A stretch of 40,297 nucleotides of DNA from Rhodococcus ruber NBRC 15591 (GCF_001894945.1 NZ_BCXE01000046.1:1-40297); one strand, 5' to 3'; positions 28,031 through 37,125 are shown, counted from the stretch's first letter. Program-made: numbers and translations. Notes: generated by a model not told the origin, from the sequence alone.

Positions 28031-28129
28031 ATGGACATGGGCTTGATGCAGATGATGCACATGCTGATGATGCACATGCACCACATGCTGATGCCAGGAA
28101 TGCCGATGCATCACATGATGCCGATGTGA
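28031..28129 (+). CDS. Met/His-rich microprotein (32 aa)
   Basis: A 32-residue peptide in which 16 residues are Met and 6 are His. The rest are Leu, Pro, Gly, Gln and one Asp. Examples are QMMHMLMMHMHHM in the centre and PMHHMMPM at the end. It has no Cys. GGAGGTG (28018-28024) lies 6 nt before the ATG, about as strong a ribosome-binding site as this window offers. The gene follows the cation ATPase by 52 nt and is probably co-transcribed. Dense Met-X-Met and His pairs are known ligands for soft metals such as Cu(I) or Ag(I), so metal binding is inferred. I recognise no family. The codons are heavily ATG, so a low-complexity artefact must be considered. Confidence 0.6.
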   Translation: MDMGLMQMMHMLMMHMHHMLMPGMPMHHMMPM

Positions 28130-28206
28130 CGGCCTCACACATGCCGATGTGACGGCCTCACACATGTCGATGTGACGGCATCACATGTCGAGGTGAGGGC
28201 GTCACG
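28118..28206. repeat. Tandem array of four TGTGA-N5-TCACA palindromes
   Basis: Four consecutive units of 21-23 bp. Each holds an inverted repeat: TGTGACGGCCTCACA at 28125-28139 and 28148-28162, TGTGACGGCATCACA at 28171-28185, and the decayed GGTGAGGGCGTCACG at 28192-28206. The first overlaps the stop codon of the Met/His peptide, and the array ends 26 bp before the stop of the convergent DUF6448 gene. The units could be protein-binding sites, a chain of weak hairpins acting as a two-way terminator, or a duplicated repeat. Units are contiguous with no unique spacers, so it is not a CRISPR. Confidence 0.7.
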
Positions 28207-28231
28207 GGAGGCCGTCGGGGCGGCGCCCGGA

Positions 28232-28756
28232 TCAGCCGTGTGGGTGCCCGCCCTCGTGCGGATCCCTGTGCATGCTCTTGTAGAGGTGATGGCTGTACAC
28301 CTGGAAGCCGAGCATCGCCTCGGTGTACTCCCGCCGCTCCGCGGTGGTCACGGCGTCGGCCAGGGCGACGATCCGTTCCAGGCGCGCTTGCAACTGCCGG
28401 TGCAGTTCGGCGGACAGGAAGGCGTAGAGCTTCTCGATCGAGCCGGTCTCGATCGCGCGCTCGGCCAACGGGATCACAGGGCCGACGTCGCCGCCCGCAG
28501 GCTTCACGCCGGTGAACGAGGCACCCTCGCCCGCGCGGTGCAGCCGGACCACGGTGTCGAAGAAGTAGAGATCGGCCACCTCGTGGGCGATCGGACCCTC
28601 CGCGCGCGCGGCTGTCGCCCGCTCGAACGCCGTGCGCACCTCGTCCTCGGCTTCGAGGGGAACGAACGGCAGGATCAGCTCGACGTTGTCGTCGCCCAGC
28701 GCCGCCTCGGCGGCCTTGACGACGGGGCCGTCCATGGAATCGCAATGGGGAGGCAC
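28232..28756 (-). CDS. DUF6448-like protein with His-rich tail
   Basis: A 174-residue protein resembling DUF6448. The N-terminal PPH4-C5-DSMDGPVVKAA and the central blocks ADLYFFDTVVRLHRAGEGA and FTGVKPAGGDVGPVIP are conserved-looking. The function of the family is not known to me. The last 19 residues hold six histidines (H156, H157, H163, H167, H171, H173), which with H4 and C5 suggests metal binding. The GTG at 28756 is chosen because GGAAGGAG lies 6 nt upstream and it yields the family-like N terminus. It converges on the Met/His microprotein gene across the palindrome array. No signal peptide is present, so a cytoplasmic location is expected. Confidence 0.75.
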   Translation of the reverse strand: MPPHCDSMDGPVVKAAEAALGDDNVELILPFVPLEAEDEVRTAFERATAARAEGPIAHEVADLYFFDTVVRLHRAGEGASFTGVKPAGGDVGPVIPLAERAIETGSIEKLYAFLSAELHRQLQARLERIVALADAVTTAERREYTEAMLGFQVYSHHLYKSMHRDPHEGGHPHG

Positions 28757-28796
28757 GGAGTGCTCCTTCCGACGATCGGCGAACACGCTCGGTCCC

Positions 28797-28825
28797 AGGC
28801 TAGTGCCGTGGGGTGTCCGCGTCGA
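28797..28825 (-). promoter_or_regulatory. Promoter of the DUF6448 gene
   Basis: On the minus strand TCGACG (28825-28820), a 17-nt spacer and TAGCCT (28802-28797) resemble a housekeeping promoter. It would give a leader of about 34 nt containing GGAAGGAG. Confidence 0.4.
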
Positions 28826-28918
28826 AGGGGTGCACGTCCGGCCGGGGCCGCGAGCGCCTCGGCGGGGTCCGGGCGGAGGCGTGCGGGTCGTTCGTGCCGG
28901 GCGAGGTCCGGGCCGGCA

Positions 28919-28939
28919 CCGTACATACAGTACGTACGG
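28919..28939. promoter_or_regulatory. 21-bp palindrome in divergent promoter region
   Basis: A 21-bp imperfect palindrome with outer arms CCGTAC and GTACGG and inner TAC/GTA steps matches its reverse complement at 18 of 21 positions. It is an AT-richer island in very GC-rich DNA, between the divergent genes starting at 28756 and 29058. It is likely a repressor operator, although no regulator gene is adjacent. The rest of this 301-bp gap shows only a TTGACA at 29023-29028. Confidence 0.5.
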
Positions 28940-29057
28940 CGTGGCGGGTCCGGGCCGCGGGGGTGGCTGCCGGGCCTCGCGCCGTCCGGCGGCCGGGTCC
29001 GTCGCCGGGATGCGAACGACGGTTGACACGGGGGCGCGCGGCGGCGAACGTGGACGC

Positions 29058-29960
29058 ATGAGGCGACGTCCCCGCGTCGACGTGCATCAACATGTGTGGC
29101 CGGCGTCCTTCGTCGACGCCCTCCGGGCGCGCAGTGCGCCGCCCCGGCTCGACGGCTGGGTGCTGCACCTGCCGGGCGAGCCGCCGTACCGGGTCGACCC
29201 CGCAGATCATTCGGTCGCCGCGCGGACGGCCCTCGCGGTCCGGGACGGGATCGATCTGGCGCTGGTGTCGCTGTCGAGCCCGCTCGGGATCGAGGAGCTG
29301 CCCGCCGAGGAGTCCCGGCCGCTGCTCGACGCGTACCACGAAGGGGCGTTGAGCCTGCCCGACCGGTTCGGTGTGTGGGCCGCAGCCGGTCTCGCCGAAC
29401 CCGACCCGGAGACGCTGCGTGAGGTCCTCGCGGCCGGCTGCGTGGGTCTGCAGCTGCCGGCGACGGCCCTGGCCGACTCGGCGGGCTTCGACCGGTGCGC
29501 GCCGCTGCTGGCGGAACTCGAGCGGGCACACAAGCCGCTGTTCGTGCACCCCGGTCCGGCCGCCGCGCCCGGCGCTCCACCGTGGTGGCCGGCGATGGTG
29601 TCGTACGTGACCCAGATGCACGCCGCCTGGTTCGCCTGGCACGAGTTCGGGTCGCGCCGGTTCCCGGCGCTGCGGGTCCTGTTCGCGATGCTCGCCGGCC
29701 TGGCCCCGCTGCATGCCGATCGGATGGCGATGCGCGGCGGTCCCGGCGGCATCCCCGGGGCCGGGGTCTATGTGGAGACGTCGTCGTACGGGCGGGAGGT
29801 CGTCGCGGCGGTGACCGCGCGTCTGGGCGAGGACCGGGTGCTGCTCGGCTCCGAGCGGCCCTACGCGCGGCCCCTGGTGCTCGGCGGTGCCGCCGGCATG
29901 CGGCTGCGGACGGACAACCCGGCGCGCTTCTTCGCGATGGTGCCTGCGCAGATCCGTTGA
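29058..29960 (+). CDS. Amidohydrolase (amidohydrolase-2 type)
   Basis: A 300-residue TIM-barrel metal hydrolase or decarboxylase. The first metal motif is VDVHQHVWP near residues 8-16, giving the usual H-x-H. The strand VGLQLPATALAD and the histidine at LFVHPGPAA supply later active-site blocks. ERPYARPLVLGG near the end occupies the place where family members usually carry a catalytic aspartate, which is not obvious here. The substrate is not predictable. The ATG at 29058 is preferred because it starts just before the metal-binding motif; the longer reading runs through the intergenic palindrome. No strong ribosome-binding site is seen. TTGACA at 29023-29028 may be its -35. Confidence 0.78.
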   Translation: MRRRPRVDVHQHVWPASFVDALRARSAPPRLDGWVLHLPGEPPYRVDPADHSVAARTALAVRDGIDLALVSLSSPLGIEELPAEESRPLLDAYHEGALSLPDRFGVWAAAGLAEPDPETLREVLAAGCVGLQLPATALADSAGFDRCAPLLAELERAHKPLFVHPGPAAAPGAPPWWPAMVSYVTQMHAAWFAWHEFGSRRFPALRVLFAMLAGLAPLHADRMAMRGGPGGIPGAGVYVETSSYGREVVAAVTARLGEDRVLLGSERPYARPLVLGGAAGMRLRTDNPARFFAMVPAQIR

Positions 29961-30615
29961 CACGGACGATCTGTCGCCGCGCCCGGTCGTGGACGACCAC
30001 CACGAAGCGTGGCTGCGTTCGTGGCTGCCGGGCGGAGCACGACCACGGCGACGACGCGGGCGCCGTCGCGGTGGCGCCGGGTCTGCTGACGGAGACCGGC
30101 GTCTGCACTCCGGGAGTCTCGGTGGGGTCGAAGTAGCGTTGTCGCGCAGGAAGATTCGTGCGGGTACGGTCCTCGGCTCCGGTGCCGATCGCGTCCACGA
30201 GGTGACGAGCGACACGAATTCTCCGGACGTCGGCATTCGCACGTGCGCGCCCGGCGAACCGGTACCGGATCGCCGGCGGGGCGCTCCGGCCGCGTGCATC
30301 CGAACGGCCGGCGCGGACCGGTGAACCCCGTCGCCTGTGCCGGTCGTGGTGGTCTCCGAAAGCAACTGCCGCAGAATGGGACTGGTTATCGCCGCTGCGG
30401 GTGCGGCGGCCGGATCGCGGCGCGAGCTGTGGACGTCGTCTCGGGCGCGGCAGGTCGTGGACCGCTCCCTCGCCGGCGCGGCTCGTGCCGGGGTGGCCGA
30501 ACTCACGTCCTCCCGATTCGAGGTCGGCTCGGCGTGTGCACGAGAATGGAGACTCGGCTGGTTTCGCACGCCGACACGATCCAGCGCATCCCGCACTATT
30601 CGAAGGTTCCCGCTC
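29961..30615. other. 655-bp intergenic region with no recognised gene
   Basis: All six frames were considered. The open frames are short or arginine/proline-rich shadows with no recognisable domain, and the in-frame extension of the downstream exporter (from 30337) has no transporter character. No clear hairpin terminator, riboswitch or repeat was seen. GAAGG at 30602-30606 is the probable ribosome-binding site of the exporter. Confidence 0.5.
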
Positions 30616-31848
30616 ATGACGACGACGGCATCCGCATGCCCACCTGCCTCCGCAGCACCGGTGGCCGCCCCCGCGGCCGCCACGACACCGGACGCCCGGC
30701 CGCGGCGGGCCCGGGCGATGTGGGCGCTCGCCCTCGGCGGATTCGGCATCGGGACCACCGAGTTCGTCGCGATGGGCCTGCTGCCCGACATCGCGACCGG
30801 CCTCGGGGTATCCGAACCCACCGCCGGGCACGTCGTGTCGGCGTACGCCGCCGGTGTCGTCGTCGGTGCGCCGTTGATCGCGGCGCTCACTGCCCGGTTG
30901 CCGCGCAAGGCGCTGCTGATCGCGCTCATGATCGCCTTCACCGTCGGCAACGCGGCGACGGTGCTCGCGCCGAGTTACGGACTGCTCGTCGCCTCCCGGT
31001 TCGTCGCCGGGCTGCCGCACGGCGCGTACTTCGGGGTCGCCGCCCTCGTCGCCGCGCATCTGGCCGGCCGCGGGCAGCGCGCCCGGGCGGTGGCGCTGGT
31101 GATGATGGGCCTGTCGGTGGCGAACGTCGTGGGCGTGCCGGTCGCGTCGTGGCTCGGCATGGCGCTGGGCTGGCGCTCCGCGTTCGCACTGGTGGCGGTG
31201 ATCGGCACGGTCACCGTCGCCGCGATCGCCGCGTGGGTGCCCGCCCTGGCGATCCGCACCACCAGCGTGAGGACCGAACTCGGCGCGCTGCGGCGCGGGC
31301 AGGTGTGGATGACGCTCGCGGTCGCGATGATCGGCTTCGGCGGCGTGTTCGCCGTCTACACCTACATCAGCACCACCCTGACCGACGTCGCCGGAGTGTC
31401 GAAGGCGCTGGTCCCGGTCGCCCTGATGCTCTTCGGGCTCGGCATGGTGCTCGGCAACGTGGTCGGCGGCCGCGTCGCCGACCGGGCCCTGGTGCCGGGC
31501 ATCTTCACGACCATGACGACGCTGGCGGTGCTGCTGGCCGTGTTCGTCGCGGCCGCGCACAACCCGTACACGGCCCTGGCGATGGTGTTCCTCCTCGGCG
31601 CGGGTTGCGCCGCGGTCGGGCCGGGTCTGCAGATCCGGCTCATGGACGTCGCGGAGGACGCCCAGACCCTGGCCGCGTCGCTCAACCACGCGGCGTTCAA
31701 CCTCGCGAACGCGTTCGGCGCCTGGATCGGGGGCGCGGTGATCGCCGCGGGTTTCGGCTACACCGCGCCGGCCGCCGTGGGTGCGGTGCTCGCGCTCGGC
31801 GGGGTCGCCGTCCTCGCCCTCGCCGTGCGACGGCCGTCGGCGCCGTGA
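30616..31848 (+). CDS. DHA1-type MFS exporter (AraJ/Cmx-like)
   Basis: A 410-residue drug:H+ antiporter with 12 predicted membrane helices. Helix 1 carries GGFGIGTTEFVAMGLLPDIA, typical of the AraJ/Cmx/chloramphenicol-exporter group. The loop 2-3 signature is degenerate (ALTARLPRKALLIALMI), and the antiporter helix 5 segment reads MMGLSVANVVGVPVASWLG, with the G-x-x-x-G-V-P pattern expected. Export of sugars, chloramphenicol or similar small molecules is usual for relatives; no substrate is proven. The ATG at 30616 gives a 33-residue polar tail before helix 1. The tgt gene follows after 25 nt. Confidence 0.85.
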   Translation: MTTTASACPPASAAPVAAPAAATTPDARPRRARAMWALALGGFGIGTTEFVAMGLLPDIATGLGVSEPTAGHVVSAYAAGVVVGAPLIAALTARLPRKALLIALMIAFTVGNAATVLAPSYGLLVASRFVAGLPHGAYFGVAALVAAHLAGRGQRARAVALVMMGLSVANVVGVPVASWLGMALGWRSAFALVAVIGTVTVAAIAAWVPALAIRTTSVRTELGALRRGQVWMTLAVAMIGFGGVFAVYTYISTTLTDVAGVSKALVPVALMLFGLGMVLGNVVGGRVADRALVPGIFTTMTTLAVLLAVFVAAAHNPYTALAMVFLLGAGCAAVGPGLQIRLMDVAEDAQTLAASLNHAAFNLANAFGAWIGGAVIAAGFGYTAPAAVGAVLALGGVAVLALAVRRPSAP

Positions 31849-31861
31849 CCGGACCTCGTGA

Positions 31862-33139
<1,278 letters not shown>

Positions 33140-33170
33140 GCGAGGACCCGGCGGTCCGCGTCGGCTGCCG

Positions 33171-33908
33171 TCACTCGGCGTAGGTCGGCTCCCGCCGCTT
33201 CACGTACGCGATGACCGCGTAGGTGACCGGCATGACGACGATCTCGACGAGCGTCTTCCACAGGAACCCGACCACCACGTAGTTGACGAAGTCCGCCCAC
33301 GTGGTGATGCCGATGACGCCGGCGGCGATCGCGCAGAAGATGAGCGTGTCGGCGAACTCGCCGACGACGGTGGAGCCGATCAGCCGAGCCCACAGGTGCT
33401 TCTCCTTGGTGATCTCCTTGATGCGCACCAGCACGTAGGAGTTGAGCAGCTGCCCGACGAGGTAACCGGCGAGACCGGCCAGCAGCAGTCGCGGCACCAC
33501 CCCGAGGACGGCCTCGAACGCGGGCTGGTTCTCGTAGAAGTCGGCGGGCGGCAGCTGTTGGGCGATCCAGAAGCACAGCGCGGCCAGCGCCACCGCGCCG
33601 AAACCGTAGTACACGGCGCGTCGGGTCGCGGCGAAGCCGTAGACCTCGCTCAGGACGTCGCCGACGATGTAGGCGAGCGGAAACAGGAAGAACGCACCGT
33701 CGGTGATGATCGGCAGGACCTGTAGCGGGCCGAGCGCCCATTCGGCGTCGCCGAAGAACGCCACGCCCTTGCCGGCGGCGACGTTGGAGATGATGAGCAC
33801 CGCCGTGAACAGGGCCACCAGTCCGGGGTAGTGGCTGCGGACCACGCGGGCGAAGTGCGTGTGGTCGGATTGCTGGGTCTGCACGTGCTCTGTCACCCGG
33901 CCATCCAA
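33171..33908 (-). CDS. yhhQ: Queuosine precursor transporter (YhhQ/VUT family)
   Basis: A 245-residue membrane protein with about six to seven helices belonging to the YhhQ (DUF165/VUT) family, shown in E. coli to import preQ0 and preQ1. Conserved-looking blocks are LIISNVAAGKGV, PLAYIVGDVLSEVYGFAATRRAVYYGF and STVVGEFADTLIFCAIAA, which supply the polar and aromatic residues typical of the family. Adjacency to tgt makes import of a queuosine precursor or queuine the likely role. The ATG at 33908 is used; a GTG at 33896 is a close alternative. Neither has a clear ribosome-binding site. No preQ1 riboswitch was seen in the short upstream region. Confidence 0.9.
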   Translation of the reverse strand: MDGRVTEHVQTQQSDHTHFARVVRSHYPGLVALFTAVLIISNVAAGKGVAFFGDAEWALGPLQVLPIITDGAFFLFPLAYIVGDVLSEVYGFAATRRAVYYGFGAVALAALCFWIAQQLPPADFYENQPAFEAVLGVVPRLLLAGLAGYLVGQLLNSYVLVRIKEITKEKHLWARLIGSTVVGEFADTLIFCAIAAGVIGITTWADFVNYVVVGFLWKTLVEIVVMPVTYAVIAYVKRREPTYAE

Positions 33909-33949
33909 GCACTCGGGCGGGCGGAAGGCGAAGAACGGACGAACAGGAC

Positions 33950-33980
33950 GCGGACCCCGGCCCGGCGGATCGGGGCCCGC
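33950..33980 (-). terminator. Hairpin after the Pro/Gly-rich protein gene
   Basis: GCGGACCCCG (33950-33959) and CGGGGCCCGC (33971-33980) pair with one mismatch around an 11-nt loop. It lies 10 nt after the stop of the minus-strand gene ending at 33990. No T-tract follows. Confidence 0.45.
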
Positions 33981-33989
33981 GACCTGCTG

Positions 33990-35030
33990 TCAGGGGGCTA
34001 CGCGCCCACCCGTGGCGACGCGGTAGGCGTACGCGTAGGCGATGGTGGTGACGGGCACGGTGACCAGCAGGCCCACGTAGCACAGCAGCGCGCCGACGAA
34101 GTTGATCGCGGACAGCACCAGCCACAGCAGGATCAGCTGCCCGACGTTGGCCGCGGCCGCGGACGCGCTCGACTTGATCGCCGTGACCGCGTCCTGCCGC
34201 TGGTCGATGACGAAGTGCAGCGCCCACACGGTCAGGAAGGCGACGACGATGCCACCGACGATGACGAGCGAACCGAGCAGTGTTCCCAGCGCGATGAGCA
34301 GGGACACGAGCAGGATGGGACCGAGGCTGCCGACGCGGAAGAAGTCCTTGAGCGCCGGCTTGTGACCGTCTAGCTCGTACAGGGCCCCGCGCACCCCGGC
34401 CGCCTGGACGACGAGCATGCCGATGACGAACGCGACGATCAGCACGATCATCACGGCGATCCCGACGCCCGACATGCCGGTGCTGTAGCCGTAGCGGTCC
34501 GTCGTGGTCGAGGCCATCACGACCCCGAACATCAGGGCGCCGAACACCAGGGCGGCCACGACGATCACCCCGGCGAGGCTCAGCCAGCCGCCGACGTTCT
34601 CACTGAACTTGCGCCACCCGTAGCTCAGGGCGGCGCCGATGTCGATCTGCGGGCGCGAGGAACCGAAGCCGGGCGGGTAGCCCGGAGCTCCGTAGCCGGG
34701 AGGCGGGCCGTACCCGGCGGGGCCTCCCGCCGGCGGTGACCCGTACGGCGCCCCGGGCTGCTGCGGTGCCCCGCCGTACTGGGGGCCGCCGTACTGGGGA
34801 GCACCGTACTGGGGAGCGCCGTACTGGGGAGCGCCGTACTGGGGAGCGCCGTACTGCGGTGGCGGGCCCTGCGGCGGCCCGTAGCCGGGCGGTGGCGTGC
34901 CGTAGCCCGGCCCCTGCGGTGGGTAACCCTGGGGCGGGCCGTACCCGGGCGGTGGGCCGTACGGCTGTGCGCCCGGCTGCTTGTTCGGATCCTGCGGATC
35001 GGAAGTGGGTTCGTAGCCCCCGCTGGTCAT
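33990..35030 (-). CDS. Pro/Gly-rich N-tail membrane protein, paralogue A
   Basis: A 346-residue protein. The first 130 residues are a low-complexity Pro/Gly/Tyr/Gln tail that includes four QYGAP units in a row and two QYGG units. The rest is a membrane domain beginning IDIGAALSYGWRKFSENVGGW with about five to six helices. It resembles the mycobacterial proline/glycine-rich transmembrane protein Rv2560. Its function is unknown; such tails are often cytoplasmic interaction or condensate-forming segments. A homologue with a different tail lies 49 nt upstream on the same strand, and both end in a matching YAYRV-T-GR-VAP motif, indicating tandem duplication. Confidence 0.8.
   Translation of the reverse strand: MTSGGYEPTSDPQDPNKQPGAQPYGPPPGYGPPQGYPPQGPGYGTPPPGYGPPQGPPPQYGAPQYGAPQYGAPQYGAPQYGGPQYGGAPQQPGAPYGSPPAGGPAGYGPPPGYGAPGYPPGFGSSRPQIDIGAALSYGWRKFSENVGGWLSLAGVIVVAALVFGALMFGVVMASTTTDRYGYSTGMSGVGIAVMIVLIVAFVIGMLVVQAAGVRGALYELDGHKPALKDFFRVGSLGPILLVSLLIALGTLLGSLVIVGGIVVAFLTVWALHFVIDQRQDAVTAIKSSASAAAANVGQLILLWLVLSAINFVGALLCYVGLLVTVPVTTIAYAYAYRVATGGRVAP
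34773..34862. repeat. Six 15-bp tandem repeats (QYGAP codons)
   Basis: Six contiguous 15-bp units of the type GCCGTACTGGGGAGC run through the tail of the minus-strand gene. Three units are identical, one differs by one base and the end units are more divergent. They encode the QYG pentapeptides, and the near-identity implies recent expansion or slippage. Confidence 0.85.
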
Positions 35031-35079
35031 CGTGGTCCTCGTGATTCGTGACGTGCCGCTTCGTGGAACGCCGTACCCG

Positions 35080-35994
35080 TCAGGGTGCGACGCCGCGTCC
35101 GGTGGTCACCCGGTAGGCGTAGGTGGAAGCGATGATCGTGAGCGGGATGGTGACGAGCAGACCCAGCCCGCACGGGATCGCACCGAGGATGTTGATGCCC
35201 ACCAGAGCGAGCGCCAGCAGCAGCAGCGGTCCCACATTGGACGAGATGGCCCGGAAGCTGGACTTGATCGCGTCCACCGGCTGCTCGTTCCGGTCGATGA
35301 CGAACTGCAGCGTCCACCAGGTCAGGAAGATGACGATGAAGCCGGGGATGATCAGCAGGATGAAGCCGACCACGGTCATGAGCGAGACGAGCAGGCTCGC
35401 GACGACCACGGCGCCGATGTTCTCGAACTGGAAGAAGGACCCGAACGACGGGCGGTTGCCGTCGGTTTCGTGCAGCGCGCCGCGCACGTAGGCGGCCTGG
35501 ATCAGGATGCTGACGAACACGCTGACGATCGCGCCGATGATGCTGAGCGCCGACAGTTCGTTCGTGTCGAAGCCGCCGAAGATCACGTTGATCACGAACT
35601 GGATCAGCGCCGCCGCGACGACGAAGGCGATCCAGACGCCCGCGTTCTGGCTGAATTTCTTCCAGCCGTAGCCGATGGCCTCGCCGACGTTGAGCTGCGT
35701 GGGGGCGCCGAATCCGCCGTACTGGCTACCGCCCGAGGGGTAGTTGCCCGGAGGGGGCGGGTAGCCGCCCTGCGGCGGGTAGTTCCCCGGCGGTGGCGGA
35801 TAGCCACCGGGGGGTGGGTAGTTGCCCTGCGGAGGTGGGTAACCGCCGGCAGGCGGGTAGTTGCCCTGCGGGGGCGGGTAGTTCCCGGGCGGGGGATAGC
35901 TGCCGGGAGGGGGCCGGTAGCCGCCCTGCTGTGGGTCGGGTTCGCCGCCCTGGTTGTAGGGCTCTTTGCTGGGGTCGTAACCGCCGGTCGTCAT
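35080..35994 (-). CDS. Pro/Gly-rich N-tail membrane protein, paralogue B
   Basis: A 304-residue homologue of the next gene. Its first 95 residues are built of GNYPPP and GGYPPP units, a different repeat from the QYGAP units of its neighbour. The membrane domain then begins LNVGEAIGYGWKKFSQNAGVW, aligned with the equivalent start in paralogue A. About five to six helices follow, and the protein ends YAYRVTTGRGVAP. AAGGA precedes the ATG at 35994, and TAGTGT (36049-36044, minus strand) is a probable -10, so this gene is probably first of the pair. The function is unknown. The shared C-terminal ends and the divergent tails suggest duplication followed by fast tail evolution. Confidence 0.8.
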   Translation of the reverse strand: MTTGGYDPSKEPYNQGGEPDPQQGGYRPPPGSYPPPGNYPPPQGNYPPAGGYPPPQGNYPPPGGYPPPPGNYPPQGGYPPPPGNYPSGGSQYGGFGAPTQLNVGEAIGYGWKKFSQNAGVWIAFVVAAALIQFVINVIFGGFDTNELSALSIIGAIVSVFVSILIQAAYVRGALHETDGNRPSFGSFFQFENIGAVVVASLLVSLMTVVGFILLIIPGFIVIFLTWWTLQFVIDRNEQPVDAIKSSFRAISSNVGPLLLLALALVGINILGAIPCGLGLLVTIPLTIIASTYAYRVTTGRGVAP

Positions 35995-36140
35995 CGGATC
36001 CTTCTCGAGGGGAGGGTGGAGCCAATCGCGTTGTCGACTGCGCACACTACGTCCGACGCGTCCGAATTGCACGATCACCGGAACTTCCGCGAGCCGGACG
36101 AGCGGCACGAAACGGACCGGTGCCGGGCGCGCGGAGGGTG

Positions 36141-37064
36141 TCACCAGCCGCCGTCGTACACCCACGGCTCCCGCGGGAGCCGGGCCGGATCCCATCGCTC
36201 GAGCAGCAGTCCCGATGTGACGGGTTCGTCCTTGTCCGCCAGGTCGAGCGAGACCGCGATCCGGCCCAGCACGTCGGCTGCGGTATGGCCCAGCGCCGCC
36301 TGGTCGGTGAGCGTCACCGCGCCGTCGCGTTTGGCGAGGCGCTTGCCGTGCACGTTGAGCGCCAGCGGCACGTGCGCGTACGTGGGCACGGGAAGCCCGA
36401 GCAGCGCCGCGAGGTAGGCCTGCCGGGGAGCGGAGGTCAGCAGGTCGTCGCCGCGGACCACCTGGTCGATGCCCTGGGCCGCGTCGTCGACGACGACGGC
36501 CAGGTTGTAGGCGGGAATGCCGTCGCCGCGGCGCAGCACCAGGTCGTCGACCACACCCGTGAAGTCGCCGTGCACCACGTCGTGCACGGTGAAGGTCGAG
36601 GCGCCGGACCGCAGGCGGATCGCGCCCGGCCGGCCGGATGCCCGTTTCGCTGCCCGCTCGGGTTCGGTGAGCGTGCGGCACGTGCCCGGGTAGGCGCCCT
36701 GCGGGGCGTGCGGCGCGGACGCCGCGTGCTGGATCTCGCGTCTGGTGCAGAAGCACTCGTAGGTCAGACCCGCGCGGGTGAGGCGGGCGATCGCGGCGTC
36801 GTAGAGCGGCAGCCGCCGCGACTGGTGGACGACCTCGTCGTCCCAGTCGAGGCCCAGTGCGGCGAGGTCGGCGAGTTGACGTTCCTGCGCGCCCGGCCGG
36901 ACCCGGTCGAGATCCTCGACGCGGAGCAGAAACCGGCGCCCGGTGCTCCGGGCGAACAGCCATGCGAGGACCGCCGTGCGCAGGTTCCCGAGATGCAGGT
37001 CGCCCGACGGGCTCGGGGCGAACCGGCCGGCCCCTGCCCGCGCGTCCCCGGCCGAATGTGACAT
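36141..37064 (-). CDS. gluQRS: Glutamyl-Q tRNA(Asp) synthetase
   Basis: A 307-residue truncated glutamyl-tRNA synthetase homologue lacking the anticodon-binding domain. It attaches glutamate to the queuosine base at position 34 of tRNA-Asp. The class I HIGH-like motif is H24-L-G-N27 after FAPSPSGD. Zinc ligands are C104, C106, Y125 and C129. The KMSKS-like loop reads KRLAKRDGA. The enzyme is useful only if tRNA-Asp carries queuosine, which fits the tgt and yhhQ genes 2-5 kb away. The gene seems leaderless: TAGTCT (37076-37071, minus strand) lies 6 nt before the ATG. A perfect 14-bp inverted repeat encloses that promoter and overlaps the start codon. Confidence 0.92.
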   Translation of the reverse strand: MSHSAGDARAGAGRFAPSPSGDLHLGNLRTAVLAWLFARSTGRRFLLRVEDLDRVRPGAQERQLADLAALGLDWDDEVVHQSRRLPLYDAAIARLTRAGLTYECFCTRREIQHAASAPHAPQGAYPGTCRTLTEPERAAKRASGRPGAIRLRSGASTFTVHDVVHGDFTGVVDDLVLRRGDGIPAYNLAVVVDDAAQGIDQVVRGDDLLTSAPRQAYLAALLGLPVPTYAHVPLALNVHGKRLAKRDGAVTLTDQAALGHTAADVLGRIAVSLDLADKDEPVTSGLLLERWDPARLPREPWVYDGGW

Positions 37065-37098
37065 CTGGTCAGACTATCGACTGCGATGTCACATTCGG
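37052..37098. promoter_or_regulatory. Perfect 14-bp inverted repeat around gluQRS promoter
   Basis: CCGAATGTGACATC (37052-37065) and GATGTCACATTCGG (37085-37098) are exact inverse copies separated by 19 bp. The left arm covers the ATG at 37064. The -10 box TAGTCT sits at the centre of the spacer. Each arm contains its own 9-bp palindrome, ATGTGACAT or ATGTCACAT, so the site could hold two protein dimers. A large stem-loop at the end of the LysR transcript is the alternative. Confidence 0.65.
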
Positions 37099-37125
37099 TC
37101 ACGTGTGCGGCGGCCGGGTGGCGGG

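Noticed and set aside
28118-28206. CRISPR array
   Set aside because: Units are contiguous copies of 21-23 bp without unique spacers, and no cas gene is near.
29961-30615. A missed gene or leader peptide before the DHA1 exporter
   Set aside because: Candidate frames lack ribosome-binding sites, recognisable domains and sensible composition.
33909-33989. preQ1 riboswitch controlling the YhhQ-type gene
   Set aside because: The short upstream region has no A-rich tail or H-type pseudoknot; only a terminator-like hairpin for the next gene is seen.
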